Part shown: piece after piece, positions 25,128 to 33,981 of the stretch
How the letters are laid out: each line of letters opens with the position of its first letter
Numbering within the stretch: the stretch's first letter is position 1
Assembly (NCBI RefSeq): GCF_000661915.1
Contig: NZ_CP007509.1
Span: 868,001-932,000, forward strand
Origin: Stutzerimonas decontaminans
Lineage (GTDB): Bacteria; Pseudomonadota; Gammaproteobacteria; Pseudomonadales; Pseudomonadaceae
DNA: 64,000 nucleotides
Reading direction: 5' to 3'
Translations under genes and position numbers: made by a program
Notes under the pieces: generated by a model
Database searches by the model: none
What the model saw: the letters and a program-made list of their open reading frames with translations, nothing else
What the model was told of the DNA's origin: nothing

Positions 25128-26216
25128 ATGCACCCGTCATCGCTGCTTCGTTTACCCGCCGCTGCCACGCGCCTGCTGCTCGCCGCACTGCTGTGTGCAA
25201 GCATCGGCCAGACCGCCATCGCCCAGGAGGCCTTCGAGTGGAGCGGCCCCTTCCTCGCGCGGTTGGCCCAGGTGGACAGGCAAACCCCCGGGCATCTCGG
25301 CGTGTACGTCAAGGACATGCAGACCGGCATTTCGGTCTCCTACCATGGCGAGGAGCCCTGGTATTTGGCTTCGACGGTCAAGGTGCCGGTCGCTATCGCG
25401 GTGATGCGCCGGATCGAGCAGGACGAGCTGACCCTGGATAGCCCGGTGGCACTGCTGGCGTCCGATTACGTCGATGGTGCCGGTCCGACCAACAGCCATG
25501 CGCCGGGCAAGGCGTTGAGCGTGCGGTTTCTGCTGGACCAGATGCTGATCCACAGCGATAACACTGCCAGCGACATGCTGATCCGCCTGGTCGGCATCGA
25601 GCAGGTCAATGCCGTCGCCCAGGAACTGGCGCCGGAAGGGCTCGGGCCGATCACCTCGCTGGCTGATGTGCGGCGGTTGATCTACGGCGAGTTGCACCCG
25701 GCGGCGCGCCAGCTCTCCGGCAGGGATTTTCTCGCGCTCAGGCAGCAGCCGAACGACGCTGGCCGCCTGGCGCTGCTGCCACGGCTGCTTGGCGTGGAGC
25801 GCCGCGCGTTGGCATCGATCAGCCTGAACGAGGCCTACGAGCGCTACTACGCCACACCGTTCAACTCCGGCACGCTGAAGGCCTATGGCGACTTGCTTTC
25901 GGCACTGGATGCCGGGACTGCACTGGGCCCGGCGAGCACCGAGTACCTGCTGAGCGTGATGCGCCGGGTCGAGACCGGCAGACAGCGGATCAAGGCCGGC
26001 TTGCCGCCCGGCACCGGCTTCGCGCACAAGACCGGCACGCAACGAGCACGTATCTGCGATGCCGGGCTGGTGGATCAGCCAGATTCGGACAGCGCCCTAT
26101 CCACACGCCTGGTCATCGTCGCCTGCGTTCGCGGGGTGGCCTCCGCCGCCCAGGCCGAGCGCGCGTTGCGCGGTACCGGCGAGGCCGTCACTGCAGCGGG
26201 GTTGATCCGACGATGA
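25128..26216 (+). CDS. secreted serine hydrolase, beta-lactamase fold (tandem copy 1)
   Basis: A 362-residue exported protein. GGAGG lies 3 bases before ATG 25128, and a signal peptide ending AIAQEA is cleaved near 34. The class A penicillin-recognising fold is shown by STVK (S82, K85), SDN (143-145) and KTG (301-303). By eye, the omega-loop region aligns as SISLNEAYERYY with the Asn kept but Ser where class A enzymes have the deacylating Glu166. SDN and that loop are about 90 residues further apart than usual. It may therefore be a penicillin-interacting or other serine hydrolase, not an effective beta-lactamase. It overlaps copy 2 by 4 bp. Confidence 0.82.
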   Translation: MHPSSLLRLPAAATRLLLAALLCASIGQTAIAQEAFEWSGPFLARLAQVDRQTPGHLGVYVKDMQTGISVSYHGEEPWYLASTVKVPVAIAVMRRIEQDELTLDSPVALLASDYVDGAGPTNSHAPGKALSVRFLLDQMLIHSDNTASDMLIRLVGIEQVNAVAQELAPEGLGPITSLADVRRLIYGELHPAARQLSGRDFLALRQQPNDAGRLALLPRLLGVERRALASISLNEAYERYYATPFNSGTLKAYGDLLSALDAGTALGPASTEYLLSVMRRVETGRQRIKAGLPPGTGFAHKTGTQRARICDAGLVDQPDSDSALSTRLVIVACVRGVASAAQAERALRGTGEAVTAAGLIRR

Positions 26217-27268
26217 ACAGGTTGATCGCAGTAGGCGCATTGTTGTTGCCGCTGGTGGCCCTGACCGCCTGTACCGAGGAAGCCGAGGCGACCTGGAAGG
26301 ATGATCTGGAGCAGGAGCTGCGTCGCGTCGACGAGGCGTCACCAGGCAAGCTCGGCGTCTATATCAAGCATCTGGGTGAGAACACGGAGCTGCGCTACGA
26401 CGCCGAGCGCTTCTGGTACCTGGGCTCAGCGGTGAAGGTGCCGATCGCCCTGGCCGTGCTACAGGGCGTCGACGATGGCGACTTCAGCCTCGATCAGCGG
26501 CTGACGCTGGAGGCCGAGGACAAGGTCGACGGCTCCGGCGATCTGGTCTGGCAGGACAACGGCGTCGACTACTCGCTGCGCGACCTGCTCAAGGAGATGC
26601 TCATCGAAAGCGACAACACCGCGGCCAACATGCTGATCCGCCTGGTCGGCGAGGACGAGCTCAACGCGCGCACCGGCAAGAGCATGGGCGGCGATTTCGA
26701 GGCCATCACCACCTTTACCCAGGTGCGCCGCGACGTATATGGCGAGGTGCACCCTGATGCAGCCAAGCTCGACAACATGCAGCTGGTGGAGCTGGCTTCT
26801 GCACCATTCAGCAAGCCGCGCTACGAGGCGCTGGCGCGGGTACTCAGTCTGCAGCAGGACGAGTTGAAGGCGGCGAGCATGGAACAGGCCTATGAGCGCT
26901 ACTACGCGCGCAAGCTCAACTCCAGCAGCCTGGTGGCCTACGGCACGATGCTGGAAAAACTGGTGCGCGGGGAGCTGCTGTCGGTCGAGAGCCGCGATCT
27001 GCTGTACGGCTTCATGAAGCTCGATTCCTATGACAACTACCGGCTCGAGGCCGGGCTGCCGGAGGACGTGCCCTTCATCCAGAAGACCGGCACCCAGCTC
27101 GAGCGCGCCTGCCACGCCGGCGTGATCGAGCCGCAGGACGAGCGCCGCGCGATCGTGGTGGTGGCTTGCGCCGAAGGCCTGGACGAGGGCCAGGAGGCCG
27201 GCAGCCTGTTCGAGCAGGTCGGCCAGGCGATCAGCAAGGCATTGTTGAGCGAGGCGCGGTCGAACTGA
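26213..27268 (+). CDS. lipoprotein serine hydrolase, beta-lactamase fold (tandem copy 2)
   Basis: A 351-residue lipoprotein. The signal peptide ends in the lipobox LTAC (Cys20), with Thr-Glu after it, predicting outer-membrane sorting. The hydrolase landmarks are SAVK (S72, K75), SDN (133-135) and KTG (291-293). The omega-loop-like segment is AASMEQAYERYY, with neither the general-base Glu nor the Asn in the class A positions. It is clearly homologous to the gene before it over the whole domain (shared DMLIRLVG/NMLIRLVG, YGE.HP, AYERYYA, KTGTQ), so this is an old tandem duplication whose copies differ in anchoring. Start and stop overlap as ATGA. Confidence 0.85.
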   Translation: MNRLIAVGALLLPLVALTACTEEAEATWKDDLEQELRRVDEASPGKLGVYIKHLGENTELRYDAERFWYLGSAVKVPIALAVLQGVDDGDFSLDQRLTLEAEDKVDGSGDLVWQDNGVDYSLRDLLKEMLIESDNTAANMLIRLVGEDELNARTGKSMGGDFEAITTFTQVRRDVYGEVHPDAAKLDNMQLVELASAPFSKPRYEALARVLSLQQDELKAASMEQAYERYYARKLNSSSLVAYGTMLEKLVRGELLSVESRDLLYGFMKLDSYDNYRLEAGLPEDVPFIQKTGTQLERACHAGVIEPQDERRAIVVVACAEGLDEGQEAGSLFEQVGQAISKALLSEARSN

Positions 27269-27303
27269 GCCGTGCCTGCAGCAAGGGCGAACCCGGCGGC
27301 TCG

Positions 27304-27708
27304 TCATTCGTTGGCGTTGCCTGTCGGCAGTAGGCCTCGCTCGGCGAATACCGCCTTGACGGTCTGCATGCCATTGAGCGCGGCCGGAAAGCCCGCGTAA
27401 ACCGCCATCTGAATGACCACTTCGACGATCTGCTCCGGCGTGCAGCCGACATTCAGCGCGCCGTGAACGTGCACCGCCAGCTGCGGTTGGCAGTGGCCGA
27501 GCGCGGTAAGCGCCGCCACGGTCGCCAGCTCCCGCTGGGGGAGGTCCAGGCCGGGGCGCTGATAAATGTCGCCGAAGGGAAATTCGATCACGTAGCGGGC
27601 CAGGTCCGGTGCGATGGCTTGCAGGCTGTCGATGACCTTGCGCCCGGCTGCGCCGTCAATTTCTTCGAGCTTGGCCAGGCCTTCTGTGTAGCGGGGCGAT
27701 GCAGACAT
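27304..27708 (-). CDS. carboxymuconolactone decarboxylase (CMD) family protein
   Basis: A 134-residue all-helical CMD-domain protein starting at [10 protein letters not shown] (27708), with GAGG a few bases upstream. Core segments are [23 protein letters not shown] and [42 protein letters not shown], with the conserved Glu and His of the PcaC-like subgroup. The AhpD-type CXXC redox pair is absent. Pcac-type enzymes decarboxylate carboxymuconolactone, but many small relatives have unknown roles. The next gene upstream on this strand is a broken MerR regulator, separated by a 266-bp inverted-repeat element that probably interrupted their shared arrangement. Confidence 0.85.
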   Translation of the reverse strand: MSASPRYTEGLAKLEEIDGAAGRKVIDSLQAIAPDLARYVIEFPFGDIYQRPGLDLPQRELATVAALTALGHCQPQLAVHVHGALNVGCTPEQIVEVVIQMAVYAGFPAALNGMQTVKAVFAERGLLPTGNANE

Positions 27709-27730
27709 GGAGCGTTCCTCTTGATGGGTA

Positions 27731-27996
27731 AGGGTCTGTTCCCGTTTCGTACGCGGCCGCGCCGGAGCCGTTTTTTGCGCGAGGCAAGGCACGAGGAGCG
27801 AGGTTTGGTCATTCCAAATAAGCGACGAGTAACGCCGCATCGCGCAAAAAACGGCCCGGCCCTGCGGGTTGCGCGGCAAATGGCGCCATGCGGCGTTGCG
27901 GGACTTGGCAAGGGAACCCCATTACCTGCGTCCCGCGCCTTGCCTGGCGCCATTTGGTGCAGCAACGCGGCTTGCGACGAAACGGGAACAGACCCT
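27731..27996. mobile_element. MITE-like element with 20-bp perfect terminal inverted repeats
   Basis: AGGGTCTGTTCCCGTTTCGT at 27731-27750 is the exact reverse complement of 27977-27996, bounding 266 bp without a credible gene. Inside are a 16-bp perfect stem (GCCGTTTTTTGCGCGA at 27767-27782 with 27840-27855) and a 12-bp stem around CAAATGGCGCCA (from about 27875) with TGGCGCCATTTG (near 27947). This layered structure fits a miniature inverted-repeat element moved in trans. A clear target-site duplication is not visible. It fills the only gene-free stretch over 300 bp in the window (27709-28030). Confidence 0.65.
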
Positions 27997-28030
27997 AGAG
28001 GAAAGCCTGCGGGTTGGAGTCGACTCCAGG

Positions 28031-28408
28031 TCAAGCGGAAGTTTGCTGGCGATACAGCGCGATCTTCGCGCGCAACGCGTCGAGATGCCCATGGTCGCGC
28101 TGGATGCGTTCCTGCAGCCGGGCCGCATGTTCTTCGAGCAGCGCCTGGCGCGCTGCCAGTGTGGTGTCGCCGCATTCGCGCAGATCGGCGTAGCGGATGA
28201 TGTCTTCCAAGGGCATGCCGGTGTCTTTCAGGCGCAGGATGAAGCCGATTCACTCCAGGTCGCGTGGGCCATAGACGCGAAAACCGCTGGCGTCCCGAGC
28301 GACCTGCCGTAGCAGGCCGATCTTTTCGTAATAGCGCAGCGTGTCGGCGGACAGGCCGGTACGCGCGGCGAACTGCCCGATGCTGAGGCGGATCGGCGCC
28401 TCGCTCAT
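28031..28408 (-). pseudogene. MerR-family regulator interrupted by an in-frame TGA
   Basis: One 126-codon frame from ATG 28408 to the stop at 28031 is broken by TGA at codon 53 (28250-28252). The first part has the MerR helix-turn-helix and wing, LSIGQFAARTGLSADTLRYYEKIGLL and ASGFRVYGPRDLE. The part after the stop continues IGFILRLKDTGMPLEDIIRYADLR and a dimerisation coiled coil. At that position this family usually has Trp (DLEWIGFI), so a single TGG-to-TGA change explains it. The start overlaps the rlmG stop (ATGA). It probably once regulated the CMD gene downstream. Truncation removes the dimer helix, so the 52-residue product should be inactive. Confidence 0.85.
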
Positions 28409-29532
28409 GCCTTGATCGACCGCAGAATGACGAACTTCGGTGTGGCGGCGACCTGCTCGGCATTGCCGAACAGGCGCTTGAGCTTGAGGTGATAGCCGAG
28501 GTGGCGATTGCCGACGATCCACAGCTCACCGCCCTTGGCCAGTGCCGTCTTGGCCTGGGTGAACATGCGCCAGGCGAGGAAATCGCCGACCACCTGCTGC
28601 TGGTGGAACGGCGGATTGCACAGCACCAGGTCCAGCGAGGCAGGCGGTTGCTCAGCCAGGCCGTCGCCGGCGCGAATCTCGACCGGACGCTGACCGTGGA
28701 TTGCCTGCCAGTTCTCCCGTGCCGACTGCACAGCCATGTAGCTCTCGTCCACCAGTGTCAGTTGCGCCTGCGGGTTGCCCAGCGCGTAGACGATGCCGAG
28801 CACGCCGTTGCCGCAGCCGAGATCGGCCACGCGCAGTGCACCGAGTGCCTGCGGCAGATGTGGCAGAAAGGCGCGGGTGCCGATATCGAGGTCTTCGCGG
28901 CAGAACAGGTTGGCGTGGTTGAGCAGTTCAAGCTTCGGCTGATCGAGCTGGTAGCGGGTCGGGTAGGGCGACTGCGGCGCCGGTTTCGCGCTCGGCGTTG
29001 CGCTGAGCAGACGTGCCTTCTTCACCGCCAGTGAGGCCTGCACCGGGCCAATGTACTGCTCCAGCAGATCACCGGCGGCGCGCGGCAGATGCTTGATCAT
29101 CGCCGCAGCGATCACCTGCGCGCCGGGCGCCAGCTGGCCGTGCAGGCGGATCAGCTGTTCTTCCAGCAGGGCAAGGGTTTTCGGTACGCGAATCAGCACC
29201 CGGTCGAACGGGCCATGGGCAATCTCGCTGGCGGGAACGAAACGCACGCGTTCGGCCGGCAGGTCGTTGCGTGCCAGGTTCTTCTGCAGCGCCAGGTGCG
29301 CCAGATGCGAGTCGCCACTGCTGGTGACCGCGACGTGTGCGGCCAGCGAGCAAGCCAGGGCGCCGAAGCTGTCATTGAGTATCAGCACCCGCGTGGCGGC
29401 CGGCAAACCCTGTTCATGCAGCGTGGCGAGCAGGTACTCATCGGCGGCGTCAAAGGCCTGCAACGGCTCGTTAGGCTGCTCCGGCTGGCGGATCAGATCG
29501 AGGCTGGCGTAAGGGGTGTCGAGAATAGGCAT
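28405..29532 (-). CDS. rlmG: 23S rRNA (guanine1835-N2)-methyltransferase RlmG
   Basis: A 375-residue two-domain SAM enzyme, the same length as E. coli RlmG (378). The N-terminal half is a degenerate methyltransferase domain. The C-terminal half has the live fold, VADLGCGNGVLGI (motif I, about 236), LVDESYMAV and LVLCNPPFHQQQ (the NPPF motif of N2-guanine methyltransferases, about 302). RsmC is the closest alternative, but the YPTRYQLDQPKLELLNHANLFCREDLDIGTR segment fits RlmG better. It is cytoplasmic and acts on assembling 50S subunits. The following merR pseudogene overlaps its stop by 4 bp. Confidence 0.87.
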   Translation of the reverse strand: MPILDTPYASLDLIRQPEQPNEPLQAFDAADEYLLATLHEQGLPAATRVLILNDSFGALACSLAAHVAVTSSGDSHLAHLALQKNLARNDLPAERVRFVPASEIAHGPFDRVLIRVPKTLALLEEQLIRLHGQLAPGAQVIAAAMIKHLPRAAGDLLEQYIGPVQASLAVKKARLLSATPSAKPAPQSPYPTRYQLDQPKLELLNHANLFCREDLDIGTRAFLPHLPQALGALRVADLGCGNGVLGIVYALGNPQAQLTLVDESYMAVQSARENWQAIHGQRPVEIRAGDGLAEQPPASLDLVLCNPPFHQQQVVGDFLAWRMFTQAKTALAKGGELWIVGNRHLGYHLKLKRLFGNAEQVAATPKFVILRSIKA

Positions 29533-29625
29533 GAGAACTGGCGGTGTTTGTGGGCGTCGGAAAGGAGTATCAAGAGTTCACGGGGCGCCACGTAAGTGTC
29601 CACTGATGCTCGGAGGGAGCGAAGT

Positions 29626-30402
29626 ATGACCGCCAGCGAAGAGAAGTTCACCCGCCAGCGCCTGCTCGAGGTGCAGACGCTGACGCCCAGCCTGTTCACC
29701 CTGCGCACCAGCCGCGACCCCGGCTTCCGTTTCACCGCCGGGCAGTTCGCCCGCCTCGGCGTGCGCAAGCCCAGCGGCTGTATCGTCTGGCGTGCCTACT
29801 CCATGGTGTCGGCGCCGCACGACGAGTTTCTCGATTTCTTCTCCATCGTGGTGCCGGACGGCGAATTTACCAGCGAGCTGAGCCGGCTCAAGGTTGGCGA
29901 TGAGCTGCTGGTGGACAGGCAGGCCTTCGGCTTCCTGACGCTGGATCGCTTTCCCGATGGCCGCGACCTCTGGCTGCTGGCCACCGGCACCGGGATCGCC
30001 CCGTTCCTTTCGATCCTGCAGGACTTCGAGGCCTGGCAGCGCTTCGAGCGCATCATTCTGGTCTACAGCGTGCGCGAGGCGCGTGAGCTGGCCTATCAGC
30101 AGCTGATCGCCGAACTGCCGCAGCGCGATTACCTAGAGGGGCTGGGCTCGAAGCTGCTGTATCTGCCGGTGGTAACGCGCGAACGGGTGCCCGGCGCGCT
30201 GCATGGGCGCATCACCACGCTGATCGAGAACGGCGAACTGGAGCGCGCCGCCGATCTGCAGCTGATTCCCGAGCATTCGCGGATAATGCTCTGCGGCAAC
30301 CCGCAGATGATCGAGGACACCCGCGCCGTGCTGAAAACGCGCGATCTGAATCTGGCGCTGACGCGCAGGCCTGGGCAGGTGGCGGTGGAGAATTACTGGT
30401 AG
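29626..30402 (+). CDS. fpr: ferredoxin/flavodoxin-NADP+ reductase
   Basis: A 258-residue flavoenzyme linking NADPH and ferredoxin or flavodoxin. The start ATG 29626 has GGAGG 10 bases upstream. The FAD site is WRAYSMVSAP (about 54-63), the pyridine nucleotide site is LATGTGIAPFLSIL (about 121-134), and MLCGNPQMIEDT is the reductase C-terminal motif. The chain ends ENYW, with aromatic C-terminal Trp, a feature of one bacterial FPR subgroup. In Pseudomonas such enzymes support redox defence and FeS cluster repair. It is monocistronic and divergent from rlmG. Confidence 0.9.
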   Translation: MTASEEKFTRQRLLEVQTLTPSLFTLRTSRDPGFRFTAGQFARLGVRKPSGCIVWRAYSMVSAPHDEFLDFFSIVVPDGEFTSELSRLKVGDELLVDRQAFGFLTLDRFPDGRDLWLLATGTGIAPFLSILQDFEAWQRFERIILVYSVREARELAYQQLIAELPQRDYLEGLGSKLLYLPVVTRERVPGALHGRITTLIENGELERAADLQLIPEHSRIMLCGNPQMIEDTRAVLKTRDLNLALTRRPGQVAVENYW

Positions 30403-30435
30403 TGCACGGCTGCACACAGGGTGGCGTTAGCGTCT

Positions 30436-30461
30436 TAGGGTGGATGGCCGAAGCCATCCAC
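30436..30461. repeat. TAGGGTGGAT palindrome
   Basis: GTGGATGGC (30440-30448) pairs perfectly with GCCATCCAC (30453-30461) over a CGAA tetraloop, preceded by TTAGG. The left end matches the outer ends of the 88-bp element at 15904. It lies between the convergent fpr and gdhA 3' ends. Confidence 0.5.
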
Positions 30462-30548
30462 GCGCGACCGCCGGTGCTGTCCACGCCCGCTTGGAAAATC
30501 GATTCGCAGAAGCCGAGGTTGGTGATCGAACGGCTTCCTCAAATGAAA

Positions 30549-30590
30549 AGCCCCCGCCGGACGATCCGGGCGGGGGCTCTTTCTTTGTCG
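30549..30590 (-). terminator. intrinsic terminator of gdhA
   Basis: AGCCCCCGCC (30549-30558) and GGCGGGGGCT (30569-30578) form a perfect 10-bp GC stem. On the minus strand it is followed by TTTTC, 39 bases after the gdhA stop. On the plus strand CTTTCTTTG follows, so it may also stop transcripts from fpr. Confidence 0.85.
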
Positions 30591-30616
30591 TTTGCAGCTC
30601 GAGGTTTGCTGCCGTC

Positions 30617-32152
<1,536 letters not shown>

Positions 32153-32230
32153 CTAACCCCTAGTCGGGATGTGTTGCGCCGAAATGTCGCATTGAATGCA
32201 TCGTTTTTGTGCGAAAGACGGCGCCGGCGA

Positions 32231-33016
32231 TCACTCCGCCAGTTCGCATCGGTTGCGGCCGCTGCGCTTGGCACGCAGCAGGGCGAGGTCGGCGCGGTTG
32301 ATGGCGTTCGAATAGGTCTCGTCGGGGCGCAGCTCGGCGATGCCCATGCTGGCGGTAACGCCGAGCAGGTCATCGTTCACCCGCACGCCCAGCGCAGCGA
32401 TGCTGTCGCCCAGGCGGCTCATAACGGTCTGCGCCGTCTGGGCGGTGCATTCGGGCATCAGGATGAGGAATTCCTCACCGCCCCAGCGACCGCACAGGTC
32501 GTGCTCGCGGATCTCGGATTCCATCACCCGCACCACTTCAATCAGCACCCGATCGCCGACGTCATGGCCGTAGTCGTCGTTGATGATCTTGAAACGGTCA
32601 ATGTCCAGCATGACCAGCGCCAGCGGCCGCCCGTAGCGCTTGGCCCGCTCGCTTTCCTCGCGCAGGCGTTCGGTGAGCAGACGGCGGTTGGCGATGCCGG
32701 TCAGCGAATCCAGCATCGAGGCCTCACGCAGCGAGGCGTTGAGGTCCTGCATCATCGCCTGGTAGCGGTCGGAGATGCGGGCGACCTTTTCGAGCTGGCG
32801 CAGCTGCTTGTCGAAGCGTGCTGCCAGGCTCATTTCGCGATCGCGGGCGATGCTTTGGTAACCGTCCGATATGCGGGCGATGCGTTCGATGCGGCCGAGC
32901 AGGTCATGGTGCGCGCCCCACAGCTGGCTCAAGGCTTCCTTCAGCGGATGCCCGTCGAACTGCGGATCGGCGAGGAGACTGGCTAGCTCTTGATCTAACG
33001 GCGATGACCCGCGCAT
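32231..33016 (-). CDS. siaD: diguanylate cyclase SiaD
   Basis: A 261-residue cytoplasmic cyclase that makes c-di-GMP from two GTP. The first ~95 residues are helical and coiled, with the repeated LERIARISDGYQ / LEKVARISDRYQ. The GGDEF domain starts at DSLTGIANRR and has the active-site loop GGEEF. The RxxD product-inhibition site (REHD) is 5 residues before it, so feedback inhibition is expected. It is the last gene of siaABCD. In P. aeruginosa SiaD is activated by unphosphorylated SiaC bound to the coiled region, driving aggregation and biofilm in response to surfactant stress. Confidence 0.93.
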   Translation of the reverse strand: MRGSSPLDQELASLLADPQFDGHPLKEALSQLWGAHHDLLGRIERIARISDGYQSIARDREMSLAARFDKQLRQLEKVARISDRYQAMMQDLNASLREASMLDSLTGIANRRLLTERLREESERAKRYGRPLALVMLDIDRFKIINDDYGHDVGDRVLIEVVRVMESEIREHDLCGRWGGEEFLILMPECTAQTAQTVMSRLGDSIAALGVRVNDDLLGVTASMGIAELRPDETYSNAINRADLALLRAKRSGRNRCELAE

Positions 33017-33028
33017 ATCTACCTTCTG

Positions 33029-33406
33029 TCAATCGTGGCTTAGGATGGAAAAGGGAAAGGTGCAGTCTTCCTTGAACTCCTCGGCCAGTTCTACGACGCG
33101 CTCGTTGCGCACGTCGTAGTACCAGTTGACGGCGACCTGACGGCCGTCCTGATAGGCCGCCTCAAGCAGGTCGAAGATGTCCATCATGGCCTTGATGCTG
33201 CTGGTGTTCAGATACAGCAGGCGCAGTTCGAGGGCGAGCGGGTGTGCGGCTTCGCCGAGGAAGCGCTCGATCCACTCATAGACCTGGTGGAACAGCTCAT
33301 AGGAATTTTCCGGGTAGGAGTCGCCCTGCATCGAGACGATGCCTTTTTCCCAGTCGGACTGGATGGTGGGGGTGGACTGGCTGCCAGGGATTGAAAAGTC
33401 GTTCAT
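33029..33406 (-). CDS. siaC: SiaC, phospho-switched activator of SiaD
   Basis: A 125-residue STAS-like DUF1987 protein. LLYLNTSSIKAMMDIFDLLE (about 66-85) contains the Thr-Ser-Ser site phosphorylated by SiaB and dephosphorylated by SiaA in P. aeruginosa. The start MNDFSIPGSQ at 33406 is chosen because the upstream open frame is only the shadow of siaB. In the known model, dephosphorylated SiaC binds and activates SiaD, while phosphorylation releases it. The gene sits 12 bp before siaD and 17 bp after siaB, matching the usual operon. Confidence 0.92.
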   Translation of the reverse strand: MNDFSIPGSQSTPTIQSDWEKGIVSMQGDSYPENSYELFHQVYEWIERFLGEAAHPLALELRLLYLNTSSIKAMMDIFDLLEAAYQDGRQVAVNWYYDVRNERVVELAEEFKEDCTFPFSILSHD

Positions 33407-33423
33407 GGGGATGCTCTTGAGAT

Positions 33424-33966
33424 TCAGATGACGGCGCTCAGGCTTAGGAAGGAAAGCTCGTCGGAGACCGGTTGCAATGACGCTTTGAGCGGCTCGCTGG
33501 ATTTGCGGGCGATGTCGATCAGGCCGAGCCCGGCGCCGGAGGTCACGTGTTCGTCGCGCGGTCTGCGCAGCTGTTCCTTGTACAGCGCTTTCAGCCCGGC
33601 CTTGTCCTTTTGTGCCAGCTCGGCGATGGCGGCGAGCAGCAGCTGGCCGTCGGCAGTTTCGATCAGGTTGCCGGCCGAGACGACATATCTGCCCTGATCG
33701 TCGCGCGACACCACGACCGTGGCCCCGGCCTGCTGATCGGACCAATTCTTCTCACGGGTGTAATGACGAATGTTCTGCGTCATCTCGATGTAGACGGCGA
33801 ACACATCCATGGCCGAGGACGGGTGCGCCTGCTCTTCGCTCATGTAGTTGCGCAGGGCATTGCCGATCTCTTCGATCAGGCTGCGGGAGATGGGGCCGTT
33901 GAAGCAGAGCATGATCTGTTGCTGGTTGTAGCATTCGCGCATCGCGAACATGTCAATGGGGCCCAT
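33424..33966 (-). CDS. siaB: SiaB, SiaC kinase
   Basis: A 180-residue HATPase-like kinase. ATG 33966 is preceded by AGGGAG at a good distance, so I prefer it over TTG 33972. MTQNIRHYTREKN is the N-box-like motif of GHKL ATPases, and TSGAGLGLIDIARKSS is the G-box. The N-terminal CFNGPISRSLIEEIGNALRNYM matches SiaB. It antagonises SiaA by phosphorylating SiaC, which lowers SiaD activity. It begins 15 bp after the siaA stop, with no separate promoter visible. Confidence 0.92.
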   Translation of the reverse strand: MGPIDMFAMRECYNQQQIMLCFNGPISRSLIEEIGNALRNYMSEEQAHPSSAMDVFAVYIEMTQNIRHYTREKNWSDQQAGATVVVSRDDQGRYVVSAGNLIETADGQLLLAAIAELAQKDKAGLKALYKEQLRRPRDEHVTSGAGLGLIDIARKSSEPLKASLQPVSDELSFLSLSAVI

Positions 33967-33981
33967 GGCCAACTCCCTGTC

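Noticed and set aside
24962..25330. Longer N-terminus for the acyltransferase
   Set aside because: The added residues are shadow-like and run into the promoter and start of the divergent serine hydrolase gene.
25128..27268. Calling the tandem hydrolases beta-lactamase resistance genes
   Set aside because: The general-base Glu is not where class A enzymes have it, so resistance cannot be claimed from the sequence.
27588..28529. A 313-codon minus-strand frame across the MITE-like element
   Set aside because: It is in a different frame from the CMD and MerR genes, includes their shadows, and crosses perfect hairpins.
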